NCBI GenBank assembly: GCA_028023455.1
Contig: JAQFVV010006503.1
Coordinates: forward strand, 908,404 to 972,403
Direction of reading: 5' to 3'
Length of the DNA: 64,000 bases
From: Epiperipatus broadwayi
Taxonomy: Eukaryota > Onychophora > Udeonychophora > Euonychophora > Peripatidae
In this document: positions 1 through 11,776 of the stretch, piece by piece
Layout: each line of letters opens with the position of its first letter
How positions within the stretch are numbered: the first letter of the stretch is position 1
The notes under the pieces: model-generated
What the model was told of the DNA's origin: nothing
Database searches by the model: none
What the model saw: only the letters and a program-made list of their open reading frames with translations
Program-made: the position numbers and the translations under genes

Positions 1-1090
1 AAATGTTTATATAATATTATCATAAATAAAATAAGTAATTTCTTGAAAAAAGTTATCTAGAAATAATTTTTCAGAATGAAGTCATTAAAATTAAGTATTT
101 TGAAAAAGTATGTCTTTTTTTTATTCCCGTAATTTTTTTATTCTTGATTATGATCTGCTAGATGGATAGAAAATCTCCAGCTGGTAATAATCAATTCCAA
201 CCTATCTTGTCAATTTTTATTTAGTTAGTTTTTTGAAATGATTTGTGGAGTATAAGCATGCAGGTGATTGGTAGTGCATAGTTTCATTCAGTTGACTATA
301 CTGTCTTTTGTTTAGTGTAGCCTCAACCAAGAATATTTTGCCCTTTAATTTGTTGTTGTATTACACAAATCATTGTCAATCATTCCTCTTTTAGTAAAAT
401 ATACTATTTTAAGATAACCTTGATGTTATTGGTTTTATTATTTTTTTCATTTATTTACTATTTATTAAACTTTAAAATAAAAATTACAAGAGACTTGACA
501 TTAATAATCATTTGTCCAGTACTTATTTAACCTGATAAACATTTGTGAAAAATTACATGTAATCTGAGTTTGAATTCCATTTTTAAAATCATTATATGAA
601 TCACACAGGACATACTAAAAATTGAAATTTATACTAATTCTACTACGAATGGTTTTCTTTTTCGACTACAACTAACTTTATGATGATACTGGCTAATATT
701 TTAAAGGTAATTTTGTTAGATATATTACTATTCTATAAAAATAATACTCTCCTTGCCTTTGTACTGAAAATATTCTAATTATTTTTGTGAGATGCATTCT
801 AATTCATTAATTCTTTATAATTACACAACTGATGACATTTTATTTTAATTGTTTTAGTGGTTGTACTTAATTCCACCATTAAATTCTACTTTTGGAAACA
901 TTCAAAATACAATAATAAAACAGAATTATTTCTAAAAGTTTTATTACTTTGATAGAATCTGCAACGGGGAATTTTTTGTTTTAATTAACATTTTCAGAGG
1001 CCTAGAATGTGGCTGGCAACAAGCTATCGAATTTAATATTTCCTTTTAGTTATTTTTTAATATGATTATAAAAACAGAAGAAATTATACA
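1..1090. other. AT-rich stretch without a recognised gene
   Basis: Both strands are rich in stop codons and short homopolymers. I see no coding frame, tRNA fold or long repeat that I can name here. Confidence 0.5.
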
Positions 1091-1097
1091 TTGATTG

Positions 1098-1350
1098 TAA
1101 TTAAAATAAATGTGGATCCACAAAGTTATATAAATGATTTACAGTACTTTGAAATGACGGACGTAATTCGTCAGTTTTATAGCCCTTCCAACCATTCGAA
1201 TAGTAGATCCTTCTGCGATATTTTTTTTGATTGCTTCCATAAGAATAGGCGATGTGGTACGTGCAACAGTTACAATAAAGGACCCATCAGTCTCTCTGCA
1301 CAAAAAAGCCGTCGAATTGTCCCTCCACCCGAGTGAAAAGACTTACGGTG
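1098..1350 (-). pseudogene. Merlin / IS1016-type DDE transposase remnant
   Basis: Read on the minus strand, this short stretch encodes a piece resembling the catalytic core of Merlin transposases, the eukaryotic relatives of bacterial IS1016/IS1595 (ISXO2-like) enzymes. Visible in order are a segment around SFIVTVARTTSPILMEAIKK, then AEGSTI, and, after a one-base frameshift near 1147, the family hallmark TVNHLYNFVDPH. In intact family members the last motif lies downstream of the second catalytic Asp and is followed by the final catalytic acidic residue. Here the Asp expected shortly after GSTI is replaced (GSTIRMVG), the frame is broken, and the rest of the enzyme is absent, so the copy is dead. 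G+C is locally higher than in the flanks, which fits a former coding region. No terminal inverted repeats were recognised. The NFVDP motif makes the family call fairly firm. Confidence 0.72.
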
Positions 1351-3081
1351 AACGTAAATAAATCACGGCAATGTTTTAACAACATGTTAACGTTTTTTGT
1401 ATCCATAAGAAAAAAACAAAAATTAAATCTTCTCAATAGAATTTATAAGACATTTAGTAATATTTTTTAAACGTAACAGTCCTTTATAATTCATATCTTA
1501 ATATTGTTTAAATTTAACAAGTAACACATGTTCGGTAAAATATTTTTGAGAAAAAAAATACTTCGACCCCATGAAAATGGATACTTAAAAGTTAAATGCC
1601 TGGAGAACTTCTGTATTACAGATTCTATTAGAATACCAATATAACTTTTTTAACTCATAGTTGTTTTAGTTTCTACTTTTGTACATCTGGTGACCAATAA
1701 GTCTAAATAATAATGTTATGATCTAAATTATGTTATTAGTAATTGATAGCTCTTAATTATAATGACATTTTGCTTTACAGATTATAAAATAATAATAATT
1801 AAATACAAAGTATGTACGTAATAAATATAAACTGTCATCTAGAATTTTAACTTGTTTTAAATTATTACTTTCTTTTTCATACCACTAAATTTGTGAAAAG
1901 AAAACAAAAGGCTACCTTTTTTTTTTTTTTTGCTTTTAGATAAATTTTTCTTTAATTAAAAATCTTATTGTTTGTAACTTAAAAGAGAAAAATTATTTAA
2001 ATTTTACTTTCATAATTAATTAACCGCAGCAACGACAATAAAAAACAAAAGATGCATTTTATATATTCAGCGAGATTTTAATTTATATACATTTAAATAT
2101 ATAAATATTAAAATAATGTCGTTCATATTTGAAACAACATTGTAAGTAATGCAAATAAGTTTCTATTTTACAAAAAAAAAAAAAAAAATTAAAATGCGCT
2201 GTAAAGCTTTAAAAGAGAAATAGCTGTTAAACGACTTTGTTATATATAATAAGTAAAAAAAAAAAGTTTCAAAAAGTAAATAGATTTATTTATTTATAAA
2301 TAAATACATTATTTCATCCATCATCGTATAAAAACTGGAAAAGTAAAAAAATGGAATCAATATTTTTTTTAAATTTATGAAAGTCATATCATAATTATAA
2401 CCATAGTTTGTTTTTATAATTAGTACATTGGAAGATTTATTTGAAATTTTAATTCCAAGCAAAAAATATTTGAATATTCATGTACTAATCAACTGAAAAA
2501 CTAGCTAGAGTGAGGGAGCTTCCTGGGAAAAAATCTTAAACGTGACTCTCACCTAAATATTTTCTTAGTTTCAACTAAATCTAATTCAAATTCCAATACA
2601 TGGGTATAGAATGTGGACATTCTAACACTTATACAGTAGCTAAATAAACTGCAATATTATATTCAGATAGAATGCAAAATAAACATAGGTCAGTAAATAT
2701 TTCTGGATGCTCATTTCTAACCAAAATTATAATTCAACAATTTATCATATTAATTAATAAATAACTTATTTGCCATTATAATTTTTTTTTATCAGTAGAA
2801 TCTTTGATCTCATCAAAATTATAAATAATTACTATTTTCTTTCAAAGTAACTTAATAATTATAAACAAATTGGGGAAATAATTGACAAGTATAAAATAAT
2901 TAATTAATAAGTATGTATTTTTTTTAATAAATTACTTATTTAATGAAATAATTATTAAGTATCATTATTTAATATTTTTAAATAAATGTTTTGATATAAA
3001 AAGTGAATTATTTGGTTTCTGTTTGATTGAAGAATATAATATGAATAGTCAGAGAATAAAATTTATTAACCGTAATTTTAA
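1351..3081. other. AT-rich stretch without a recognised gene
   Basis: Contains T and A homopolymers (near 1917-1931 and 2172-2188) and many short AT motifs. No coding frame or structured repeat that I can support. Confidence 0.45.
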
Positions 3082-3391
3082 TATAAGGGATTCGAACTCA
3101 GACTTTCACACAACCCTCAACTCTCCATGCCATCTCATATTGCTGACCCAATAGTTTGAAGCCTGTCCATTAAAGTATGAAGATTGGATATCTTAATATA
3201 AAGCTGAGCACTGATTGTATATATGTGTGAGGATAGTAATCTGAACCAACTGATGATTGCTGGTTTAGCATGAAATACGTATGTTGGTGATTATTTATCT
3301 TTTCAACATGTGTATGATCAGGTGGATCAACAATATGAGATGGCATGGACAGTTGAGGGTTGTGTGGAGTCTGAGTTCGAATCCCTTATAT
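3082..3391. repeat. Foldback element, family A (about 310 bp)
   Basis: The two ends are near-perfect inverted repeats of about 60 bp, starting TAAGGGATTCGAACTCAGAC on the left and ending with its complement on the right. The body shares sequence (AAGCTGAGCACTGATTGTAT, a GCTGGTTTAGCATGAAATAC segment) with eight other copies in this window. The terminal GTTCGAATCC matches a pol III B box. It lies directly upstream of the Penelope-like element. Confidence 0.8.
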
Positions 3392-4512
3392 TACCTTATA
3401 TATGTGCAGATGTGTGTAAGCCTGTACAGTGTATTAATTAACAGTATTTTTAAAAAAGCTAAAAATAAAGCCTTAACTAATAACATGTCCTATAAGATAT
3501 ATCTTTCCTGCACTATATGTCTTAGTATTTTTGCAAATATAAAGTTGCATAAGGAAGGTAATCCATTGAGAATTATGATTGATTTTGATGGTTCATTTAT
3601 ATATATATATATATATTGGTAAACTGTTACAAGAGTTTTTAAAATTTGGCAAAAATACTATTGCTTCATCTTTTGACTTTGTAGATAAAATTAAAAATAT
3701 AATGATTAATGAGAGTGATATTACTGTTTCATTGGATATGGCTGAAGTGTATGGTTCTATTGATAGAATGAATTCCATAAAAGTATTGAACTTGCATTAA
3801 AAAATAAAGTTAATTGCAAATATGTGATAAAATTTATTATTAGTTCTTTAAAAATCTTTTATAATAACATTGTTGCTTTTTCTGAAGGTGGAATATTATA
3901 AAATCTTTAATGATTCGCCTAAGGTTCTGTCTGTTGTTGCACAACTTTGCAGTTTTGAATACATATGAGAGTAGTATTTTAAATATGTATATTTTAAAGA
4001 TATTAAAATTTACAAAAGGTATGTGGATGATGTTTTTGTTTGCAGAGATACCAATAATATAAATTTACTTGTAGAGAGGTTAAATAATTTGAATGGCTTG
4101 AAATGGCCTATTGAAAAGCAACAGGACAAAAGCATTAAGTATTTGGATTTAATTATTGCAAGGGATAATAGCATATTAAGTTATAAATTAATAATTAAAC
4201 CGTTGTAAAAAAAGAATATATAAATTCTAAATCAAAACTACCAATTTTGTATAAGTTGGCAAATTTTAGATCTTTTTTGTTTTGTAATCAAAAATTATGT
4301 TGTTACCAATGTGATAAATTAAAAAATATTGAGATTATTGCTGAGGAATTGCTTAAAGGTGGTTATAATATTGAATAAATTAACAATACTTTATGTCACT
4401 TTAAAAAGATTATAATGATTTAAAGAAATTAAAGATTGATAGTGAAAAATGGATATCTATTTCATATATTTCAAATGAACAAGTGAATATTTTTAAGGAT
4501 ATATATAAAGAT

Positions 4513-4736
4513 ATGTTTAATGATAATAGATGGACAATTGAAATTTTAAACTGGATTCCAAGAGATTGTAAAAGACCCAGAAAGAGACCACATGTAAGAT
4601 GGATGAAATAAGAAAATGTGCAGGGGTGTTGTGGAAAAGAGAAGCTAAAGATCGGAGAAGATGGATTAAACTTGGAGAGACCTTCATCCTGCAGTGGATT
4701 GATAATGGTTGATGATGATGATGATGATGTTTAATG
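4513..4736 (+). mobile_element. 5'-truncated RTE-type non-LTR fragment nested in the Penelope-like element
   Basis: The insert (4523-4726) encodes the extreme C-terminus typical of RTE-like endonuclease/reverse transcriptase proteins: DNRW, LNWIPRDCKRP, then after a frameshift CAGVLWKREAKDRRRWIKLG and LQWIDNG. It ends in a (TGA)n tail, a 3' end usual for RTE elements. It is bounded by a 10-bp target site duplication, ATGTTTAATG, at 4513-4522 and 4727-4736. Removing it restores the flanking Penelope-like frame (YKDMFN followed by VSFCVTNN), so the insertion is younger than that element. Confidence 0.88.
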
Positions 4737-4842
4737 TTTCATTTTGTGTTACAAATAATGTTAGTAAGTTAATGAATAATTCTACCTGGTAAGCAGAAAA
4801 GTAATGTTGTATATCAAATTTTTTGTGGATGTATGTTGTCAT

Positions 4843-4921
4843 ATATAGATAAATCAAGGTACACTATTTAAAAAAAAAGATTATATAGATAAATCAAGGT
4901 ACACTATTTAAAAAAAAGATT
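4843..4921. repeat. Tandem duplication of a 40-bp unit
   Basis: Two adjacent copies of a unit beginning ATATAGATAAATCAAGGTAC, 40 and 39 bp long, differing by one A in the A-run. It lies in the GIY-YIG region of the Penelope-like element and breaks it further. Confidence 0.9.
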
Positions 4922-5332
4922 AAAGGAGAATGAATTGTTATACAAGTGTGTGACAAGTAAAAATAAGAATGATTTAATGGCTGCTTTAGTTTTCTTGGAT
5001 CATGAAAGGACATGTAAATGTAAATTTAAGTTTGATATTGAAAGTGTTAAGATTTTTCATAAAGAGAGAAACCATAATAAAAGAAAAATTAATGAAGCAA
5101 TTTTAATAAATAGAAATAAAATGAATATAATTATTAGACAAGCTGATAATATTAAAATTAAGGGTTCATGGTATTTGAGTTGATGGTGTTTGCTTCCATT
5201 TTGTTTTTTGAATTTGATGGCAATTGAGGAGGGTAAAGGAATTAACCAAAAGTACTTCTGTGGTTTGAAGGACTATGTAATTGTTAATTACCATTATATT
5301 TATTAGTTTTATATATATATATATCATTATCA

Positions 5333-5612
5333 TCATTTTCAACAATTATCGATCCACTGCAGGATAAAGCTCTCTCCTAGTCCAATCATTCTTTTTGGAT
5401 CTCTAGCCTCTCTTTTCCAAATCACCCAGCCCACTTTATTATTTCATCCATTCATCCTATCTGTGGTCTCTTTCTAGATCTTTTACAATATTTTTGAATC
5501 CAGTTTAAGATTTAAACTGTCCATTTATTATCATCTCTTCTAGCAATATGATCAGCACAACTCCACTTCAGACTTTTAATTTTTCTCAATGATACTTTTA
5601 ACAACTGCAGCA
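5333..5612 (-). mobile_element. RTE-type non-LTR 3' fragment, minus strand
   Basis: The reverse complement corresponds to the same C-terminal coding part as the plus-strand fragment at 6.1-6.47 kb (motifs equivalent to NRW, LNWI, CKRSRKRP, and the final tryptophan-rich segment), with stops and frameshifts. With that copy it forms a large inverted repeat whose arms are about 280 bp and whose spacer holds an (AT)n tract. Confidence 0.8.
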
Positions 5613-5918
5613 AATAAGATATATAAGATATAAAAAATAATAGATTCTTGTATATGTGTTACTCAATTTTCACTTTAAATTTAAAAAAAAATAATATACC
5701 ACTACAGTTCATGATTGCTATCAATTAAAAAAAACCCCTGTAATCTTGCTGTATCCATAATGTTTGTATGCATCGTTTTAGTTATTTGCATGTTTCAAAA
5801 AAAAAAAAAAAGTAAAAAAATTAACATAATTTTTTTAAAAATTTCTTTACATTTTTATTTTTACTTCCTAATACATATCAAATAAATACACACACATATA
5901 TAAATATGTTTGTTATAC

Positions 5919-5979
<61 letters not shown>

Positions 5980-6002
5980 TCAGATTATTACTACATATGG
6001 AA
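5613..6002. repeat. Spacer with an (AT)n microsatellite
   Basis: AT-rich spacer with A/T homopolymers that ends in a pure (TA)n run at about 5922-5976. The run abuts the plus-strand RTE fragment. Confidence 0.85.
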
Positions 6003-6470
6003 ACATAATGATGAAATTAATTATAGAATTAAACTTGATTGGAGTGCTTTTGGTAGAAATAATATTAAAATAGAATATGCCTATGTATGTGAAAAGGAAG
6101 GCTTTAATAAATGTGTTACCAGTTCTTACTTATGGATCTAAGACATGGACACTTAACAGAAGAACAATTCATTTAAATTTGAAAAGTTGTTAAGAGTGTC
6201 ATTGAGAGAATTAAAAGTCTGAATTGGAATTGTGCTGATCATATTGCTAGAAGAGATGACAATAAATGGATAGTTTAAATCTTAAACTGGATTCAAAAAG
6301 ATTGTAAAAGATCTAGAAAGAGACCACATCTGAAATGAATGGATGAAATAATGAAGTGGGCTGGGTGATTTGGAGAAGAGAGGCTGAAGATCCAAAAAGA
6401 ATGATTGAACTAGGAGAGAGCTTTAGTCTGCAGTGGATCGATAAATGTTGAAAATGATGATATATACAAA
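6003..6470 (+). mobile_element. RTE-type non-LTR 3' fragment, plus strand
   Basis: A longer relic of the same RTE-like family. It reads NDEINYRIKLDWSAFGR (about 6010-6060), then after a frameshift LPVLTYGSKTWTL (about 6118-6155), a family-typical motif downstream of the RT palm, and finally the NRW / LNWI / RPH C-terminal region to about 6455. Stops and frameshifts occur throughout. The 3' end has a weak GATGAT tail (AAATGATGATATATAC). It is the inverted partner of the fragment at 5.33-5.61 kb. Confidence 0.83.
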
Positions 6471-7687
6471 ACTGAGGGAAATAAACATTTTGATAAGCCT
6501 CATATTGTGAATGGTGAACTACTTCAAGTTTAATCTTATTTCTCATCTTGCACTGAGTCACGTTATTGTTTGAGATCTAATGATTTTTCTTTCAAAAGTT
6601 AACCTTGATAATGGCGGTTGCTAGTCTGTCGAAATATCGAATTGTAATGCAAAATAATACATGGTTTATTCCCCAAAATTATAATTTACCTACATCATAC
6701 AACCGTGAACACATTAAATATAATATTATATATATATATTGTATGTACACACACCGACATAGTTTACTACTAGCCAAAAATTTCAGTATTTGTGTTGCAG
6801 TTTAGAATTAAATGAGTATGAACACTGCATATATAAATATTTAAGAGAAGGAAACGCACAAATATATATATTGTGTATATAAATTTTAGGATTTTTTTAA
6901 TATACTACTAAAGTTTTTATCTATTTTTTTAAAAACCTACTGATTTTATTTTTTATATACAAGAAAGAAAAAATATTGTAAGTTATCTAAATTATTTTTT
7001 TAAAAACTTCTTTTATTTTATTTTTATAATTTACTTGATTTTTTTTAATTAATTAAAAAATAATAGTATATATGTTATGTAATTAGAATTTTCAGATACT
7101 GTTTAATTATGTGAATGACATATAATTTCAGAATAGAAGAAATATGATGCTGTTTCTGCATAGCCATATTTTTTTTTGATTAGCACAGCAGTCCAGTTCA
7201 TAGTCTTGCTTCATAATTTTTGGATTCATGTTCTACAGCATAATAAATAAGACAAAAAGTAACTTGTTATTAGAAATGATTAGAAAAAAATTAAGTATTA
7301 TAGATCTATGTAACACAAGATAGGTGCAAAAACAAACAAACAAATAAGGAAAACATTATGAGGATTTGTTATTGTAGTTATAAAAACTATCATTATGTTA
7401 TAGATATTATTTTACATTCAAAAAAAAAGATTTATATGTATTAATTTCACAAATGATGAGACTGAAACAAATAGCAGAGATATAGAGATTACTCAGGTAT
7501 AAGTGATAATCATCCAACAATATCGAAAGAACATACATTAGAAAATAAAAATAACTAAAATAAAAATGAAAATAGTATAAAAACAATGGAGAATTACAAT
7601 GGCATGGCTTAGAATTATAAATGAAAGAGATGAAATATAATAAATTTTACAAGAAAAATAATATGTCAAATATAATTATAAGGAACA
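6471..7687. other. AT-rich stretch without a recognised gene
   Basis: Short AT microsatellites and homopolymers. No coding frame with family features was seen. Confidence 0.45.
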
Positions 7688-7970
7688 TGAACTCAGATTT
7701 TCAAAATCCCCACACCTATCCAATACATCTTATACAACCGATACACATGACCACATTCATGTGAATAAATTAAATGATCTCCAATTTACATATTTCATGC
7801 TGAACCAGCACTCATCAGTTGGTCCAGATCACTATCTCCAACACATATATAAATCACTGCTCAGTTTAAATTAAGATATAAAATCTTCAAACTTTAATGG
7901 CCAAGCTTCAATCTTCTCCACTCTCCAACTCTTCAGCCATTCCTAACATTGAAAATCAGAGTTCAAAACT
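7688..7970. repeat. Family A element with short terminal inverted repeats
   Basis: Ends are GAACTCAGATTTTCAA (about 7690) and its complement TTGAAAATCAGAGTTC (about 7950). The body carries the family segments TTTCATGCTGAACCAGCACT, CATCAGTTGGTCCAGAT and CACTGCTCAGTTTAAATTAA. It is oriented opposite to the 24.7-kb copy. Confidence 0.75.
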
Positions 7971-8974
7971 CTTAATTTCTTTACAAAATATCCCAATTAT
8001 TTCTTTTAATTGTTCTATAGGTATATTTATCTTATTACTAAGACAATATACACATATTTGAATATGTTAAATATAAAAATGTAGTTCAAAAATCATAAGA
8101 AAATTATTTACACATAAAAAACTCAATGTAATAAAAGCAAAATTGCATTGTATCATTTATTAATGCAAAAATATTAAGATAATGCATAAAAATATATGGA
8201 CATTGCTAAAACTAAAATAAATTTACATAACTGTTTAGTGCCAGCAGAAATGAAAAACATATAAAGTAGCAGAGAAACGTCAATCTCTTTTTTATTTGTG
8301 CATTTTATATTTTTAAATAAAATTTTCAGTCAATATATATTTAAAAGTTACATCTACAACATTTTTAATTTTTTGGACTTCCAATTTAGAAGATAACTCC
8401 ATAGAACAAATGTATATCACTAGGTATATAATCCATCCATACAAACAAGGCAAAACAAAATTATATGTGAAAATATTTATTGAAAATTTCAATTATGTAT
8501 GATAACTTTGAAAATATTGATGGTTTGGATTTGTAGGGTTGACAACAGAAATATAATAAAAAAAATTAGCAAAACAAAAATTATTTTGTTAAAGAAATTA
8601 CAAAGCAGAAGAGAACATGAATTAGTCCTTACTTGGCAGTACAAAAATTATGAAGATGATCTTTAAAATAAAAGAATGGAAAAAATATAGGAATTGTTAT
8701 TAAAAAGATTCTGTAGGATAGGGTTGATATGGATTAGCAGTATTTCAGATATAATTAATAATTATATATATATATTGTAAAGGCAGCTTACAATGTTATC
8801 CAGATCAACTTTTATTTATCCACACCACCAAATCAAACCCATTTAAAAACATAAATTTAGCTAACATGTGGTTTAAAATGCACTATCATTTTTTGTAAAC
8901 ATATATATATAAAGTAAATAAAATGTTCGTTAATTAAAAGCAAAATTGTAATTATAATTAAAATAATAAATTTA
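7971..8974. other. AT-rich stretch without a recognised gene
   Basis: No coding frame or clear repeat apart from short (TA)n runs near 8763 and 8901. Confidence 0.45.
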
Positions 8975-9075
8975 AATTTAATGGCAGTTGAGGTAGGTTT
9001 AAAAAATTAACTGAAAGTACTTCTGAGGATTTAAGGATTGTTTGTAATAGTTTGTAAACCGTTAATATATATATA
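8975..9075 (+). mobile_element. Penelope-like element 3' end, heavily truncated
   Basis: Matches the 3' untranslated end of the element at 5.2-5.29 kb: AATGGCAGTTGAGG, a TTAACTGAAAGTACTTCTG segment, and TTGTAA..GTTAAT followed by a (TA)n run. No coding sequence remains. The shared 3' end suggests several copies of one Penelope-like lineage in this locus. Confidence 0.65.
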
Positions 9076-9199
9076 CATGTGTGTGTAATTATATAATTGA
9101 ATACTTGTAAATACAGTAATTAAATAATTAAAATTTTTTATCCATTTAGCTCTTTTGATTATCTTAGTAATCTTTGGCAACTAAAACTTTGATATATAT

Positions 9200-9436
9200 A
9201 AACAAAAAAAGACTTATAAATCCAATAAATAATATTATATTTCAACCAGAGGATTGGTTTTCTTCAGAAATAAATAAATATTCTTTCTGATGAAAAACAG
9301 TCCTCTGGTTGAAATATAATATTATTTATTGGATTTATAAGTCTTTTTTTGTTTATATTCTTTCTGAAGAAAACCAGTCCTCTGGTTGAAATATAATATT
9401 ATTTATTGGATTTATAAGTCTTTTTTTGTTTATTAA
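9200..9436. repeat. Compound inverted plus direct repeat, unit about 78 bp
   Basis: A unit containing CTGGTTGAAATATAATATTA occurs three times: once inverted (9203-9263) and twice in direct tandem (about 9280-9357 and 9358-9435). Adjacent copies differ at only a few positions. The first two form a hairpin with a loop of under 20 bp. Confidence 0.88.
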
Positions 9437-9694
9437 GTATCAAATTAAACAAATATCACAATCAATTAATTTCTCTTCTTTAACGAAAAGTAAAAAAGCA
9501 GTTAAAGATATTTTCCATATATATAATAATCAAAAAAGCAAGTCATATATAACATGACATTACTTTTATAAGCTTGTATGTACAAAAATGTAATACAGAG
9601 AGTGTACTAATAGCTCAAACAAGCTCTTAATTGATAAGTGGGGTAAGAGAAAATATTTAAAATCTCTATCAAGAACATTCCCATCTCCAGACTA

Positions 9695-9910
9695 ACTGGT
9701 TTCGAGCTTATGGCTCATGGCAGTGGAGAACTAGAATATTCAGGCACTAGATCTAAAATATCAACTCAAAACCCAGCACCTATTTCATACGTAATATTTA
9801 AGTAAAAACTCTGAAATTTTCAGACATGAAAATGTATTTAAATCCAGCTATCTAACTTAAATGACTATATGGGACTGAACTAAATTAAGATTTACCATAT
9901 TTTAATAGCC
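9695..9910 (+). repeat. Diverged partial copy of repeat family D
   Basis: Shares ordered blocks with the large inverted repeat at 37.7-38.9 kb: GGTTTCGAGCT, GGCTCATGGCAGT, CACTAGATCTAAA, TTTTCAGACATG, and CTATATGGGACTGAACT. It abuts the 3' end of the decayed ORF1 and may be what truncated it. Confidence 0.6.
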
Positions 9911-11776
9911 TCAGAATTGCCAAAGCCTTAAACTTTTATTAGAATTGTAAGCATTCTGCATTCCAACATTGGATAGAGAGTTCCCAGCATACCTATCCAG
10001 TCTCCTCACCTTTCTTTTACTTTTGACACTAAGAGAATCTGGAATGTTGGTTATAGTTGAATCAGAATCTGGGTCTGGTTTAGAACCTCTGGTTGACTGA
10101 ACTGCTAAATCCAAAGGCAGAGACAAAGGAATGTCAACCTGTCTGAAACAATAAGACATCACAGGATTGGTTGATTGAGATTTCTGTATATCATTAAGCT
10201 TGGTTATAATTGGCTGTTTGCCTTGTGAAGTCAACTCACCACAATTATGGAGTCTTGTTTTTTTTTCTTTTGCAGTGAATATATACTCTTGAGGGACAGT
10301 CTTTTAGTAAGTGTGTATGAATTTTACAAAAGAAACACTGTGGAGGTATGTCACAAAATGAGATTATGAGTGGGGAAGACTCTGCACAGTGTATAGTAGG
10401 GATAGCAGTTGGGGATATTCCCTTAAGGGAGATTGAGAAAAGTGCAGAATTTGTCTAGACTGAAATACTGGCTTTCTTTTTTAAGATATACCTGAAGTTT
10501 ATAACTGTTCCATATGGCTTGAACAGTTTCTGCAGGTCAGACTGGTTAAACTTAAGATAGCAGTTCCTGATGTGGTCTTCTAAAATCACAGATTTGTTTA
10601 TATCAGCTATACAAACAATATTATTGTCAATAAATATTAATGCATTTTGCACAATCTGCTTTTGAATAGGGTCATGGCATTCCACAATCAAGTAACAGTT
10701 ATTGGGATGATTAAGTAACTTATTGATGTGTATCCATAATTTTTTAACAGACACTCCCCTGCAAAACTCATCCATAGGAAAATTAAATAGGTGTTTATGT
10801 GTCGCCACAAGGATAAGAGTTTTATCAATTACATAATTTAAAAAAGATCTGTGCAATTGTGCAGGAATTGTGGAATTAAAATCAGCAATGGTATTATTCA
10901 TCACTGATTGATCATGACTAGGTAGGAGAATGCACTGTTCAATTACCACTCTCTGATCAGCTGCAGCTGTATCATTGTCAAATATATTAAATAAATCCTG
11001 GTTATTTTGAAAATTATTTATAGTTGGAAGATTAGACTTATTGCTTTCCATTTGTAAAATATTTGCATAAGAAATTTTATTCAGTATATTGCTGCCAGTA
11101 AGAGTCTGTGGAGGTAAAGGAGCAGTTACTTTGGAACAATCATCAATTGATGTATTAAAATTGAAATTGTACTGTTTAGAGCTGCTCTGGTTCTTTTTAT
11201 CTAAAACATTTTTGGATTTTTTTATCGCTGTTATGAAGCAGTATTTAGAAAAATCTTCTAATTGAACGATTTCTTCTGTAAATTCTGTACTGCTTGTATT
11301 ATCTTGGGAACTAAAGAGATTGTTTTTCAGGGGTGCTTTAACATCATTTGGTCTATTTCTATTAGGAATTTTGAAGTTACTAGAAGATTTCTTCATTTTG
11401 ACTTGAACATTTTTCATGATTCCTATCATTAATGTTATTAATGCTAGAATTTTCTCTAATGCTATTTTTCTTATTTGCCACAATCTCTCTGGGGTCAGTA
11501 CTTTTATTGGAATCTTTGTGAAAATTCAGAATTGGGTTAACTGAGGGTTGATTAATACTTAAATTTAATTTTTCATTCATGGAATTCAATACTTTTGGTG
11601 ATTCACAATTCTTTCTCTTGGAATTTCTTGTCTTCTTTGAATTGCAAATGGATTCCATATTGACAGATAAATTGCCCATGCTAGAATTTGAATCTCTGCT
11701 AATGCTTGAGTTCAGATTTTCATCTGCTTTCATTCTCTTGTACATAGGAAGAGAAATAAGTAAAAAAAAAAACAAA
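9911..11776 (-). pseudogene. Retroelement ORF1 / gag-like protein with CCHC zinc knuckle, decayed
   Basis: Three overlapping minus-strand reading frames form one broken protein of roughly 600 residues. The first (11775-11380) is Ser/Asn/Lys-rich and, after a frameshift, runs into the second (11483-10455). That one contains a region resembling nucleic-acid-binding folds of non-LTR ORF1 proteins (FCRGVSVKKLWIHINKLL, LIVECHDPIQKQIVQNAL, SDLQKLFKPYGTVINFRYI). Past one in-frame TAG, the same frame encodes a perfect CX2CX4HX4C zinc knuckle, CFFCKIHTHLLKDC, at 10337-10296. A T-run at about 10256-10266 then shifts to the last frame (10234-9911), a basic tail with KSKRKVRRLDRY. In intact elements such a protein binds the element RNA. 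No reverse transcriptase follows; the sequence passes straight into repeat family D. The clade is uncertain (jockey-like or gag-like). Confidence 0.7.

Larger units (their letters stand above)
3430..5290 (+). pseudogene. Penelope-like element, reverse transcriptase plus GIY-YIG endonuclease, decayed
   Basis: This is a broken Penelope-like retroelement, whose single protein joins a reverse transcriptase to a C-terminal GIY-YIG endonuclease. In order I see the N-terminal RT segment with KLHKEGNPLR (near 3550), the FDFVDKIKN and SLDMAEVYGSI segment (3680-3760), the catalytic box YVDD at 4020-4031, the LKWPIEKQQDKSIKYLDLII segment (to 4200), the WISISYISNEQV segment (4450-4490), and the GIY-YIG part. 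The latter has VVYQIFCGC, a RLKEN segment in place of RLKEH, and KRKINEAILINRNKMNIIIRQ at the end (4935-5150). Several frameshifts and stops separate these pieces, so it is inactive. An RTE fragment splits it at 4523-4726, and a 40-bp tandem duplication disrupts the nuclease region. The 3' untranslated part (5180-5290) matches a truncated copy near 9 kb. Confidence 0.88.

Noticed and set aside
9203-9436. CRISPR-like regularly spaced repeats
   Set aside because: Only three units, one inverted and with almost no spacer, in animal-type DNA; a tandem/inverted duplication explains it.
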